Shown here piece by piece: positions 48,501 through 55,967 of a DNA stretch of 64,000 nucleotides. Origin of the DNA: Bacteroidales bacterium (GTDB taxonomy: Bacteria; Bacteroidota; Bacteroidia; Bacteroidales; JACABE01); NCBI GenBank assembly GCA_023251515.1, contig JAHEYQ010000016.1, positions 1 to 64,000 on the forward strand, in the 5' to 3' direction. A program made the translations under genes and the position numbers. Numbering within the stretch: the first letter of the stretch is position 1; each line of letters opens with the position of its first letter. The notes under the pieces are model-generated. The model saw only the letters and a list, made by a program, of their open reading frames with translations. It was not told the origin of the DNA and ran no database searches.

Positions 48501-49232
48501 ACTTTAAATTTTAATGTTCCGGTAAGCAATGATTTAAAATTAGTTGGACCTCCCTCTCCTAATTTTTACAGAAACAATGCTGGTTGTAATTATCCTTATC
48601 AAATTGGAAATGCCATAAGTATTACAAAATGCAGTGCAACACAAAGCCCAACTGGATTTTATTACTTCTTTTACGATTGGGAAATTCAGGATGAAGCATG
48701 CAAAAGTAACCGTTTGCCAATTCATATATCAATAAATATAGCAACACCTGTTTCAGCATTTAACGAAAACATTAACAATCTGGATGTCAGTTTTATAAAT
48801 CAGTCTGTAAATGCAAATTCTTATTTTTGGGATTTTGGTGATGGAAATTTTTCAACATCTGCAAATCCGGTTTATACTTATGCAAATTACGGCAACTATC
48901 AAGTAAAACTAATTACTATCAACGATTGCGGAAATGATACACTTATTAAATCGCTGACTCTATCCTTAGGTATTGATAATTACATCGATAATTCAATAAG
49001 TATAACACCCAATCCAAATACTGGAATATTTACAATAAAACTAAGAGAATCCGACAACTACCAAAACATCGCAATCTTCAATACTTCCGGGCAAATGGTT
49101 TATAATGAAAACATTATCAACAATAATAACAATACATTTTCAATAAATATCGAAAATCTGGCGAAAGGAATATATTATTTGCATTTAAATAATAATCAAC
49201 GAAATATCATAAAAAAAATAGTGAAGCTTTAG
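45546..49232 (+). CDS. Secreted M4 (thermolysin-type) metalloprotease with CUB and PKD modules, T9SS sorted
   Basis: The 1228-residue protein has a signal peptide ending LNAQ, a propeptide with FTP/PepSY-like features, and an M4 catalytic domain with the zinc motif HEITH near residue 376 and the third ligand in GALNEAYSD, so active-site residues are intact. C-terminal to it are a PKD domain (FVWDFGDGF), a CUB-like domain (NGYDYLYIYDGP), a second PKD (WFWDFGDGN), a beta-rich unknown segment, a third PKD (YFWDFGDGNF) and a type-A T9SS sorting domain (ITPNPNTGIFTIKL, LAKGIYYLHL). It would degrade extracellular protein. Confidence 0.93.
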   Translation: MIKKLLLANFLILVILANNLNAQKFFNGKNAKRFIDATESIKINDKTNSLTYIKFLKNKELDFINLNNFIQSIYQNQDISYKLVNQTNDQLGNTHYRYLLTYKNIALQNAMFIVHVNNQKIYSANGNLPSKIIIENEVIISKETALQQALKSISAKRYKWEMPEEENLLKKENNNPEATYYPKADLVLYQKPNETKYNYTYVFDIYADKPLKRADLYIDASNGNLVFENNKIHQADSNGTAITKFSGNQPIVSNFTGSQFTLRETSRGLGIETYNMQTTTNYGGAVDFTDADNMWNNVNAQKDEVATDAHWAAEKTWDFYWYKFKRNSIDGQGFKLKSYVHYDVNYANAFWDGQRMTFGDGNASWQPLVALDISGHEITHGLTSFTANLDYAYESGALNEAYSDILGTAIEFYAKPSQANWLIGENIGTPIRSMSNPNLYSQPDTYHGTSWYSGSQDNGGVHTNSGVLNYWFYLLSVGGSGTNDIGSSFNITGISVDSAAAIAFRTLTIYLTNTSQYADARFYSIQSAIDLFGPCSQQVQSTTNAFYAVGIGTPYVAGVQSNFTSENAVFCQAPATVNFVNQSNNANNFVWDFGDGFYSNLFNPSHTYDNLGTYTVKLVSNGGYCGIDSNIKVQYVSILTSNPCIINMPITGTNSMTACTGTIYDNGGSSNYSDNSISTTFIKANGASSITLNFSSFSLENGYDYLYIYDGPTTSSSLIGTYTGNNLPNGGSITSTTNRITLKMTSDEGTNAAGFVASWQCNMPVTPPVCNFMVSDSASCVGEIIFTDKSLNGPLNWFWDFGDGNTSNLQDPTHLYQSNGTYSVKLKANNAIGGDSILKTNYIIVNKPLDPVKPNDTANCGPASFTFQANGNGIKWYDQLNASLPFDTGNIITTAVINASTTIYVEREVQGGSDFGGKTDNSGGGSYFNNTNQHFLQFNCNQPTLLKSVKVYAASAGNRTITLQDLQGNILASKTVNIPTGSSRVTLNFNVPVSNDLKLVGPPSPNFYRNNAGCNYPYQIGNAISITKCSATQSPTGFYYFFYDWEIQDEACKSNRLPIHISINIATPVSAFNENINNLDVSFINQSVNANSYFWDFGDGNFSTSANPVYTYANYGNYQVKLITINDCGNDTLIKSLTLSLGIDNYIDNSISITPNPNTGIFTIKLRESDNYQNIAIFNTSGQMVYNENIINNNNNTFSINIENLAKGIYYLHLNNNQRNIIKKIVKL

Positions 49233-49252
49233 TCAATATTTTAAATAAATAT

Positions 49253-49285
49253 AAAACCGGCTTTTGAAAAATTGTCGGTTTTTTT
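49253..49285 (+). terminator. Intrinsic terminator after the M4 protease
   Basis: AAAACCGGC (49253-49261) pairs with GTCGGTTTT (49274-49282, one wobble), followed by a T run and ATTTA. Confidence 0.75.
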
Positions 49286-49340
49286 ATTTAATAAAATATA
49301 AAATACCATATTAAATCAATATTAATAAGTAGATTTTTTT

Positions 49341-49348
49341 TACTTTTG
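49341..49348 (+). promoter_or_regulatory. Putative -7 box for the aminotransferase operon
   Basis: TACTTTTG followed by CA fits TAnnTTTG, 52 bp before the ATG at 49400. No -33 TTTG. Confidence 0.5.
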
Positions 49349-49399
49349 CAATTCAAATTAAATAATGTTCTTTAAAAAAGGACTAAATAGTTAACAATC

Positions 49400-50455
49400 A
49401 TGAATAAAGACAATAAATCTATAATCTATCTTGATAGAAATGAAAATCAATACGGTCCTGCACCTGCTTGTTTTGATGTATTAAATAATATAAATCCTGT
49501 TGAACTTTATGAATATTCACGTGACTTTTCAAGAGGAATTAAAAGCCGTTTAACTGAAAGATTGGCAAGTGATTTCGGACTGGAAGAAAAAAATGTGATG
49601 GTTGGTTTCGGTGGAGAAGATATCCTGAAACAAGCTGTTCACTGTTATATTCATAAAGGCGATAAAATAATGATTCCTGCTTATTCTTGGTGGTATTACA
49701 AAAAAATATCCGACGAAGTAGAAGGTGTAAAAGTTGAATATCCGATAGTTGAAGGCAAAGATACTTTCTATTATGATATCGAAGGAATGCTTAAAGTTTA
49801 CGAAGAACAAAAACCAAAACTGGTTTTAATTAGTTCTCCGAATAATCCCACCGGAAATCGTCTGGAAATAGATCAAATGATGTATGTACTTGACAAAATG
49901 AAAGACACTGTTGTTGTTCTGGATGAAGCATATACACTCTTTTACAATAAAGATAATTCTCATTTAAAAGAGCTGGTAAAAAAATATCCTAACTTGATAA
50001 TTATCAGAACTTTCTCAAAATACTATGGTTTGGCAGGTATCCGAATAGGATTTGCTTTGATGGGCGAAAATCATGCTACTTTTAATATGTTTTCTGCCAG
50101 ATATTTGGGGTACAACCGTGTATCGGAATTAATAGGATTAGCTGCCCTTGATTCTGTTGATTACTACAACAATATGAGAGAAAAAATGACGGCTGACATG
50201 GATATGTTTTTTAATGAATTTAATAATATGCCAGGTTTCAGAGCTTTTAAATCTTATGCAAACTTTATTTTGGTTGAAATTCCGGTTGAAATTAAAGATG
50301 GTTTAAAAAAATACCTGACCGAACGCAATATGATAGTTAAATTTATGGCAGAAGATGGTTTGTTCAATCATTTACGAATAACAATTGGAACCCAGGAACA
50401 AAATCGTTTGTTGATGAGTATGATTAAAGCTTATTTAAACGAAAATAAAAAATAA
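49400..50455 (+). CDS. HisC/CobD-like class-II PLP aminotransferase or decarboxylase
   Basis: The 351-residue fold-type-I PLP enzyme shows LDRNENQYGP at the N-terminus, SSPNNPTGN, VVLDEAYT and the PLP lysine in RTFSKYYGLAGIRIGFA, with R-x-T near the end (HLRITIG). This is the HisC family, which includes histidinol-phosphate aminotransferases and L-threonine-O-3-phosphate or phosphoserine decarboxylases. There are no other his genes here. Its stop overlaps the start of a CDP-alcohol phosphatidyltransferase gene (TAATG). That pairing favours a role in making an amino-alcohol phosphate head group rather than histidine, but this is inference. Confidence 0.85.
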   Translation: MNKDNKSIIYLDRNENQYGPAPACFDVLNNINPVELYEYSRDFSRGIKSRLTERLASDFGLEEKNVMVGFGGEDILKQAVHCYIHKGDKIMIPAYSWWYYKKISDEVEGVKVEYPIVEGKDTFYYDIEGMLKVYEEQKPKLVLISSPNNPTGNRLEIDQMMYVLDKMKDTVVVLDEAYTLFYNKDNSHLKELVKKYPNLIIIRTFSKYYGLAGIRIGFALMGENHATFNMFSARYLGYNRVSELIGLAALDSVDYYNNMREKMTADMDMFFNEFNNMPGFRAFKSYANFILVEIPVEIKDGLKKYLTERNMIVKFMAEDGLFNHLRITIGTQEQNRLLMSMIKAYLNENKK

Positions 50456-51339
50456 TGAGCTGGTACTCTGATTATAAGAAATCATTAAAAATGTTAGAGG
50501 TTGAAGAAATATTCGACCTCTTTTTTTATAGACCTCTGGCATTTATATTGGTAAAGATAATATATCGCAGCAATATTACGCCTAATCAATTAACGATAGG
50601 TGCTATAATAATGGGAATTATTGGCGGAATATTCTATGCTCAAGGCTCTCCCCTATCGCCTGAATACTTTATTATTGGTGCATTGTTCTTTATGATGTTC
50701 AATATATTGGATTGTAGCGACGGACAACTTGCCAGACTAAAGAAAAACGGAACACGTACCGGAAGAATTATTGACGGTGTAGCTGATTATATTGCTGTTA
50801 CAGCTGTATATATCGGAATTGGAATTGGTTTTGCAAATAATACCGACAATCCTGCTTTATATTGGGGCTTACTAGCATTAACCGGAGCCAGCAATACCAT
50901 ACATGCCATTTTGGTTGATTATTACCGCAATCGTTTCTTAGATTATGTACTCGAACGCAAAAGTACTTTTGAAGAAGACCTGGATGAATTTCGTCAGGAA
51001 TATGAAAATATAAAAAACCAAAAAGGAAAATGGTTCGACAGAGCTATTATCAGTTTATATCTTAAGTATTCAGGATTTCAGAATAATATTGCAGCAAAAA
51101 AGAGCAGTGAAAAATTATTTAAAGCCACTCCTTCTCAATATCTTGCAAAAAACAAAACCATCATCCGTTCATGGGTATTCTTAGGTCCTACTTCTCAGAT
51201 AACTACATTGATACTTTGCTCGGTTTTCAATCGCTTCGATATCTTTTTCTGGATAATGATTGTTGGTTTTAATATTATTGCACTTTGTAATTGGCTTATA
51301 CAAAAAAGTATTGATAAAAAAATGATTGCCAATCAATAA
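50455..51339 (+). CDS. CDP-alcohol phosphatidyltransferase family membrane protein
   Basis: The 294-residue membrane protein has the complete family motif D-x2-D-G-x2-A-R-x8-G-x3-D-x3-D in LDCSDGQLARLKKNGTRTGR followed by IIDGVAD. ITPNQLTIGA is typical of the first helix. Such enzymes transfer a phospho-alcohol from a CDP-linked donor to an acceptor, making phospholipids or inositol/aminoalcohol lipids. A soluble insert of about 60 residues rich in charge (VLERKSTFEEDLDEFRQ and on) separates membrane segments. It is translationally coupled to the HisC-like gene. Confidence 0.9.
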   Translation: MSWYSDYKKSLKMLEVEEIFDLFFYRPLAFILVKIIYRSNITPNQLTIGAIIMGIIGGIFYAQGSPLSPEYFIIGALFFMMFNILDCSDGQLARLKKNGTRTGRIIDGVADYIAVTAVYIGIGIGFANNTDNPALYWGLLALTGASNTIHAILVDYYRNRFLDYVLERKSTFEEDLDEFRQEYENIKNQKGKWFDRAIISLYLKYSGFQNNIAAKKSSEKLFKATPSQYLAKNKTIIRSWVFLGPTSQITTLILCSVFNRFDIFFWIMIVGFNIIALCNWLIQKSIDKKMIANQ

Positions 51340-51369
51340 TGAATTTAGATGAGCTGATAAAACCTAATT

Positions 51370-52146
51370 TCAACTGACAATTGGAGTATTGTCGTCAAAA
51401 AATTTTAGTTGAAGCTGTTGTCCATCAAAAACAATGTAGGAATAGCTTTTAACCCAGTCGCCGATGTTAAGATATCTGGAAGTTTCGGAAAGTTTAAAAT
51501 CGAGCGGAAGATGCCGATGTCCGAAAATAAAAAAATCGTAGTGCTTTTTTTGCAGCATTTCTCTGGCGTAAACGATAAGTCTTTCTTTGTCTTCTCCCAA
51601 AAAAACCTCATCGGTATTTCCGTTGGCAATGCGACTTTTCCGCGAAAAATACAAAGCAAGTCCGATACCAAAATTGGGATGAATACGGGCAAACAACCAT
51701 TGATTAATCCGGTTTGAAAATACTTTTTTTATAAACTTATAACCTTTATCATCAGGGCCTATACCATCGCCATGCCCAATGTAAAATTTAAAGTTTCCGT
51801 ATTGTTTTTCAATGGGTTCTCTGTACATCACCGCATTCAGTTCTTTTGTAAAATAGTCGTAAATCCACATATCGTGGTTGCCGGTAAAATAATTAAGTTT
51901 GATACCCGAATCAGTAAGTTCGGCAAGTTTACCCAATAATCTGATATAGCCCTTGGGAACAACTGTTTTATACTCAAACCAAAAATCGAAAATATCGCCA
52001 AGTAAATAAATTTCGATGGCATCATTTTTAATTTTATCCAAAAATTTCACCATCAGCTTTTCGCGTTTCAAACTACTTTCGTAATCAGGAACACCCAAAT
52101 GGCTGTCGGAAATAAAATATATGTTTTTTCTGTTTTCCAATATCAT
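51370..52146 (-). CDS. lpxH: LpxH-like UDP-2,3-diacylglucosamine diphosphatase
   Basis: The 258-residue calcineurin-type metallophosphoesterase has all metal motifs: SDSHLG (D-x-H), LGDIFDFW (GD), FTGNHDMW (GNHD), YIGHGDG and FGHRHLPLDF. The FDFWFEYK phrase is typical of LpxH. It removes UMP from UDP-2,3-diacylglucosamine to give lipid X in lipid A synthesis, at the inner membrane. Its ATG follows the stop of the upstream lipoprotein gene without a gap (TAAATG). Other phosphoesterases with the same motifs cannot be fully excluded. Confidence 0.85.
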   Translation of the reverse strand: MILENRKNIYFISDSHLGVPDYESSLKREKLMVKFLDKIKNDAIEIYLLGDIFDFWFEYKTVVPKGYIRLLGKLAELTDSGIKLNYFTGNHDMWIYDYFTKELNAVMYREPIEKQYGNFKFYIGHGDGIGPDDKGYKFIKKVFSNRINQWLFARIHPNFGIGLALYFSRKSRIANGNTDEVFLGEDKERLIVYAREMLQKKHYDFFIFGHRHLPLDFKLSETSRYLNIGDWVKSYSYIVFDGQQLQLKFFDDNTPIVS

Positions 52147-52977
52147 TTACTTGTTATTTGCAGCTTTTTCTGATAAGTTTTTTTCCAGTTCAAGCATTTT
52201 TTTCTGCTTAATTCTTTTTGCAAAGTTAATGGAATGAGAATTATTGGGCAATTTTTTCATCAAATCATTGCTTACTTTTTCAAAAAGTGCAAAATCGGCC
52301 GATTCTCTAAGAACTGCATCTCTGCCAAAAGGCAGGTATAAGGCAATAAGAGAAGCCAACGAACCGCTGTTGGTTTCAATAAATTGTTTCTGAAACAAAT
52401 ATTGGTTGGTTGCAGCTTTATAATAAACCGAATCGAGCCCTTGTTTTATTTCGGTCCGATTGGGCAATTTGATGGCAGTTTCCCAAAGTTTGGCAATCGA
52501 ATCAAGTTTTTTCTGATTCATTTGCAAATGATTGTTCAGTTCACACAACAATTGGCTATCATCAGAACCTTTGATGGAATAATCCTTTTCAAAACTTTCA
52601 TAATCTGAAGTAATCTCAATATTTTCACCTTTGTCGGCTATGATTGTGATGTAATTATTTTCATCTTTTTTCAAGAGAAAAATCGCTTTTTCCACGGGCA
52701 TATACGAAAAATAGAATTTCTCGTCCTTTCCCAATATTGCCGAATCAATCGTAAGTTTTTCGTTATAATTGAGCAATTGCAAAAATAATTGATGGTTTTC
52801 GGCATTTGCAATAACTCCACTTATTTTTACAAAGCTACTATCAGCCAATTTGTTTTTGTTTGTGCACGAAATAAGCAAAAGCAATAAAATAAAAATTATA
52901 GAAGTTGGTTTTTTATGGCTTACTATATATAAGAACAATGAAATTATACTAAAAAGTACTTTCGGAAATCTGTTCAT
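52147..52977 (-). CDS. DUF4369-type lipoprotein without thioredoxin domain
   Basis: The 276-residue protein carries a long N-terminus with two hydrophobic stretches and a lipobox-like LLISC (Cys near 38), then a DUF4369-like beta domain (VKISGVIANAENHQLFLQLL, GENIEITSDY) and a helical region. In Bacteroidota this arrangement usually leads into a TlpA/AhpC-type thioredoxin domain, which is absent here. The frame stops and the LpxH-like gene begins at once. Either it is a shortened sensor/scaffold lipoprotein or the oxidoreductase half was replaced. The distant lipobox makes the start somewhat uncertain. Confidence 0.75.
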   Translation of the reverse strand: MNRFPKVLFSIISLFLYIVSHKKPTSIIFILLLLLISCTNKNKLADSSFVKISGVIANAENHQLFLQLLNYNEKLTIDSAILGKDEKFYFSYMPVEKAIFLLKKDENNYITIIADKGENIEITSDYESFEKDYSIKGSDDSQLLCELNNHLQMNQKKLDSIAKLWETAIKLPNRTEIKQGLDSVYYKAATNQYLFQKQFIETNSGSLASLIALYLPFGRDAVLRESADFALFEKVSNDLMKKLPNNSHSINFAKRIKQKKMLELEKNLSEKAANNK

Positions 52978-52992
52978 TTTTTACTTTTTTTG

Positions 52993-53000
52993 CAAAGATA
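52993..53000 (-). promoter_or_regulatory. Putative -7 box for the DUF4369-lpxH operon
   Basis: On the minus strand this reads TATCTTTG, followed by C, 15 bp before the start at 52977. No -33 TTTG at the expected distance. Confidence 0.5.
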
Positions 53001-53112
53001 TATAAAAACCGCAAAACACAGAATTGCGATACAAAATTCTGATGCAGCTGCCTTATCCGAATATCGTTTTTAAACTAACTTATTAATACTCCCTTAAATC
53101 AGTTTTTTAAAA

Positions 53113-53142
53113 AAGGCTTACCGGATAATTCCAGCAAGCCTT
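53113..53142 (-). terminator. Terminator hairpin after tRNA-Arg copy 1
   Basis: On the minus strand AAGGCTTGC pairs with GTAAGCCTT and is followed by a T-rich run. The same hairpin, slightly changed, follows the intact tRNA at 53520-53547. Confidence 0.75.
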
Positions 53143-53149
53143 ACTGCGG

Positions 53150-53241
53150 TGATCTCACCTAGAATCGAACTTGGATCTGAAGTTTAGGAAACTTCTGTTC
53201 CCTGCCTGCCGGTAGGCAAGTATCCGTTGGACTATAAGACC
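53150..53241 (-). pseudogene. tRNA-Arg(CCT) copy 1 with a 20-nt palindrome in the D loop, decayed
   Basis: Aligned with the intact copy at 53558-53629, this 92-nt copy carries one 20-nt insertion (plus strand 53201-53220) at the 3' edge of the D loop. It also has a mismatch in the D stem (GTCC against GAAC), a mismatch in the T stem (CCAAG against CTAGG) and a weaker acceptor. The anticodon stem-loop (TTCCTAA, anticodon CCT) is unchanged. It is likely non-functional. Its 5' end overlaps the last codons of the GIY-YIG gene. Confidence 0.8.
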
Positions 53242-53501
53242 CTGATATTTTGAAAATTACAATTTTTGATTATCATTTTTAAGTGCTCTTTGCCACATCC
53301 TGATTTGAAATACTTTTCGCGGTTTCGAGCTTCAATTCTACTATCAACACTTTCAAAATAAACCAATTCCCATGGGATGTAAGCCTTTGTAGATTTGGTT
53401 CTCCCTGAATTATGCTTGCTAAATCTTCTTTCCAGATTATCTGTAAATCCTACATATAATCGATTGTCTTTTTTACTTTGGATTGCATATACAAAATACA
53501 T
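53232..53501 (-). CDS. GIY-YIG endonuclease-domain protein (YhbQ-like)
   Basis: Starting at ATG 53501 the protein has 89 residues. The GIY-YIG pattern is VYAIQ ... RLYVGFTDNLERRFSKHNSG, with the conserved Arg in that stretch and a Glu in RIEARNREKYFKSGCG. It is a single-domain nuclease of the UPF0213/URI type; its natural target is unknown. It is sandwiched between an intact tRNA-Arg(CCT) and a palindrome-bearing copy, both followed by the same terminator hairpin. The final residues NIRVL and stop are read from the 5' end of tRNA copy 1, so the original C-terminus was replaced. Confidence 0.85.
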   Translation of the reverse strand: MYFVYAIQSKKDNRLYVGFTDNLERRFSKHNSGRTKSTKAYIPWELVYFESVDSRIEARNREKYFKSGCGKEHLKMIIKNCNFQNIRVL

Positions 53502-53519
53502 TATATTCAGTTTTAAAAA

Positions 53520-53547
53520 AGGCTTACCGGATAATTCCAATAAGCCT
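53520..53547 (-). terminator. Terminator hairpin after intact tRNA-Arg(CCT)
   Basis: On the minus strand AGGCTTA pairs with TAAGCCT, followed by T6. It duplicates the hairpin at 53113-53142 and lies between the tRNA and the GIY-YIG start. Confidence 0.75.
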
Positions 53548-53557
53548 CTCTGTGTTG

Positions 53558-53629
53558 TGATCTCACCAAGAATCGAACTTGGATCTGAAGTTTAGGAAAC
53601 TTCTGTTCTATCCGTTGAACTATGAGACC
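53558..53629 (-). tRNA. tRNA-Arg, anticodon CCT (intact copy)
   Basis: The 72-nt cloverleaf is complete: acceptor GGTCTCA/TGAGATC with one G-U pair, D stem GTTC/GAAC, anticodon stem GAAGT/ACTTC with loop TTCCTAA (anticodon CCT, reading AGG), T stem CCAAG/CTTGG, discriminator A. No CCA is encoded. It is the middle one of three related copies. Confidence 0.93.
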
Positions 53630-53655
53630 ATTTCTTATTTATTAAGCTCTGATTC

Positions 53656-53715
53656 GTTTAGGAAACTTCCGTTCCCTGCCTGCCGGTAGGCAGGTATCCG
53701 TTGAACTACGGGACC
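53656..53715 (-). pseudogene. tRNA-Arg(CCT) copy 3, 5' part only, with the same 20-nt palindrome
   Basis: The 5' end GGTCCCG, D arm and anticodon region match the intact copy, but homology ends just after the anticodon loop; the 3' anticodon arm and T arm are absent. The palindrome CCTGCCTGCCGGTAGGCAGG (plus strand 53675-53694) sits at exactly the same D-loop position as in copy 1. This copy retains the promoter box of the cluster. Confidence 0.8.
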
Positions 53716-53726
53716 TAAATTTTTTG

Positions 53727-53734
53727 CAAAGATA
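53727..53734 (-). promoter_or_regulatory. -7 box for the tRNA-Arg(CCT) cluster
   Basis: On the minus strand this reads TATCTTTG followed by CA, 11 bp before the 5' end of tRNA copy 3. It matches the box before tRNA-Arg(CCG). Confidence 0.6.
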
Positions 53735-53777
53735 TAAATTTTTCAAAAACTCACGGAAACTATACTCCCAACTTAAG

Positions 53778-55817
53778 CTATTTTATTTCACTTCCACTTT
53801 TAACAGCTTCTGTCGGCGAAACAAAACAAAGTTTTCCGTCGTGGTCTTCAGCCATCAGTATCATGCCCTGCGACTCTATCCCTTTCAGATTTTTGGGTGC
53901 AAGATTTACCAATATGCTTACTTTTTGCCCTATAATATTCTCAGGTTCATAAAACTCAGCAATGCCCGAAACCACAGTTCTTTGATCAATACCGGTATCA
54001 ATTTTCAGTTTTAGCAGCTTTTTGGTTTTCGGAACTTTTTCTGCTTCAATTATGGTTCCGACTCTTAAATCAATTTTGGCAAAATCATCGTATTCGATAT
54101 TGGTTTTTGCAGTTTTGGCAACAAATGCTGCTTCCTCATTTGCCTTTTTAGTATCGAGCAATTTCTGAACCTGATTTTCAATTTCGGCATCTTCTATTTT
54201 CTGGAAAAGAAAACCAACTTCCGATAATTGATGGGCTTCTTTTATCAAATCTGTTTTGCCTGCAAATTCCCATTTTTGCTGATTAATATTGAGCATTTTG
54301 CATAGTTTTTCGGCAGTAAAAGGCAAAAAAGGTTCGCAAAGTATGCTCAGATTGGCACATATCTGAAGCGAAATATTTAAAATTGTTTTTACACGATTTT
54401 CGTCGGTTTTAAAAATTTTCCAAGGCTCATTTTCGGTCAGATATTTATTTCCCAAACGGGCAAGATTCATCATTTCGTTAATGGCTTCGCGGAAACGGTA
54501 GTTTTCAATACTTGAAGCTATACGTTGCGGAAATGCATGTATTTCATTAATGGTATTTTTATCGTTTTCGTTAATTTCGCCCAATTCAGGAACTACTCCA
54601 TTATAATATTTATGCGTAAGAATCAGGGTCCGGTTTACAAAATTTCCGAAAATGGCAAGCAATTCATTATTGTTTTTTGCCTGATAATCTTTCCAGGTAA
54701 AATCGTTGTCTTTGGTTTCCGGAGCATTGGCACACAACACATAGCGCAATTCATCCTGACGAGATGGAAAATCGGTAAGGTATTCGTGCAACCAAACAGC
54801 CCAATTGCGTGAAGTAGAAATTTTATCGCCTTCCAGATTCATAAATTCGTTGGCAGGCACATTATCGGGTAAAATAAAACTGCCTTCGGCTTTCAACATA
54901 GCCGGAAATATGATGCAATGGAAAACAATATTATCTTTTCCAATAAAATGAACCAGCTTGGTTTCTTTATCTTTCCAATATTTTTCCCATTCGGGAGTAA
55001 GTTCTTTGGTTGCAGAAATATATCCAATAGGAGCATCAAACCAAACATATAAAACTTTGCCTTCGGCACCTTCAATTTCAGATGGAAGTTTTACACCCCA
55101 ATCCAGATCGCGGGTAACTGCTCTGGGTTGCAAGCCTTGGTCTAACCACGATTTGCACTGCCCATAAACATTGGTTTTCCAATCTTCTTTATGATTATCC
55201 AAAATCCAATGTCTCAAAAAACTTTCATATTTATCCAAAGGCAAAAACCAATGGCGGGTTTCTTTCATCACAGGAGCATTTCCGCTTATAGCCGAACGAG
55301 GATTTATCAGATCTGTAGCATTTAATGTTGTTCCGCATTTTTCGCATTGATCGCCATAAGCTTTATCGTTGCCGCAATGCGGACAAGTGCCTGTTATATA
55401 TCTGTCAGCCAGAAACTGTTTGTTTTCTTCATCATAATATTGCATTGAGAATTTCTCAACAAATTCGCCTTTGTTATACAAATTTCTGAAAAAATCATCA
55501 GCCGTTTCATGATGTACCTGATTGGAAGTTCTTGAATAAATATCAAACGAAATGCCAAATTCCTTAAAAGATTCTTTAATGATACCATGATATTTATCTA
55601 CAATCTGCTGAGGAGTAACTCCCTGCTGACGGGCTTTGATGGTAATAGGCACACCATGCTCGTCGGAACCACCAATAAAAACCACATCTTTATCAGTTGA
55701 ACGTAAATATCTTACATAGATATCAGCAGGAACATAAACACCGGCAAGATGACCGATATGAATAGGACCATTGGCATAAGGTAAAGCAGAAGTAACTGTG
55801 TATCTTTTGTATATCAT
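53778..55817 (-). CDS. metG: Methionyl-tRNA synthetase
   Basis: The 679-residue class-I synthetase has the HIGH motif in [13 protein letters not shown] (12-24), a zinc-knuckle pair [18 protein letters not shown] near 145-162, the KMSKS-like KISTSR near 330, and a C-terminal EMAP/Trbp111-type tRNA-binding domain (about 575-679; [14 protein letters not shown]). It charges initiator and elongator tRNA-Met with methionine. Length and motifs are normal for the dimeric bacterial form. It stands alone. Confidence 0.97.
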   Translation of the reverse strand: MIYKRYTVTSALPYANGPIHIGHLAGVYVPADIYVRYLRSTDKDVVFIGGSDEHGVPITIKARQQGVTPQQIVDKYHGIIKESFKEFGISFDIYSRTSNQVHHETADDFFRNLYNKGEFVEKFSMQYYDEENKQFLADRYITGTCPHCGNDKAYGDQCEKCGTTLNATDLINPRSAISGNAPVMKETRHWFLPLDKYESFLRHWILDNHKEDWKTNVYGQCKSWLDQGLQPRAVTRDLDWGVKLPSEIEGAEGKVLYVWFDAPIGYISATKELTPEWEKYWKDKETKLVHFIGKDNIVFHCIIFPAMLKAEGSFILPDNVPANEFMNLEGDKISTSRNWAVWLHEYLTDFPSRQDELRYVLCANAPETKDNDFTWKDYQAKNNNELLAIFGNFVNRTLILTHKYYNGVVPELGEINENDKNTINEIHAFPQRIASSIENYRFREAINEMMNLARLGNKYLTENEPWKIFKTDENRVKTILNISLQICANLSILCEPFLPFTAEKLCKMLNINQQKWEFAGKTDLIKEAHQLSEVGFLFQKIEDAEIENQVQKLLDTKKANEEAAFVAKTAKTNIEYDDFAKIDLRVGTIIEAEKVPKTKKLLKLKIDTGIDQRTVVSGIAEFYEPENIIGQKVSILVNLAPKNLKGIESQGMILMAEDHDGKLCFVSPTEAVKSGSEIK

Positions 55818-55906
55818 TTTATTAAAATTAAACGGTTGAAAACTTTAACATCCTTTTAAAATATGATGCAAAAAAAAATTGTAATTTGGCTATGTCAAAT
55901 CGGGTG

Positions 55907-55914
55907 CAAAGATA
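55907..55914 (-). promoter_or_regulatory. Putative -7 box for metG
   Basis: Minus-strand TATCTTTG followed by CA, about 90 bp before the metG start. No -33 TTTG is clear. Confidence 0.45.
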
Positions 55915-55967
55915 AGGATTTTTCAAGTATTTAAAATCAAGTTATAACTAATAAATAATCAATAGGG

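Noticed and set aside
53232..53501. Group I intron with GIY-YIG homing endonuclease in a tRNA
   Set aside because: The nuclease gene lies between complete tRNA units, not inside an anticodon loop, and the only insert in the tRNAs is 20 nt.
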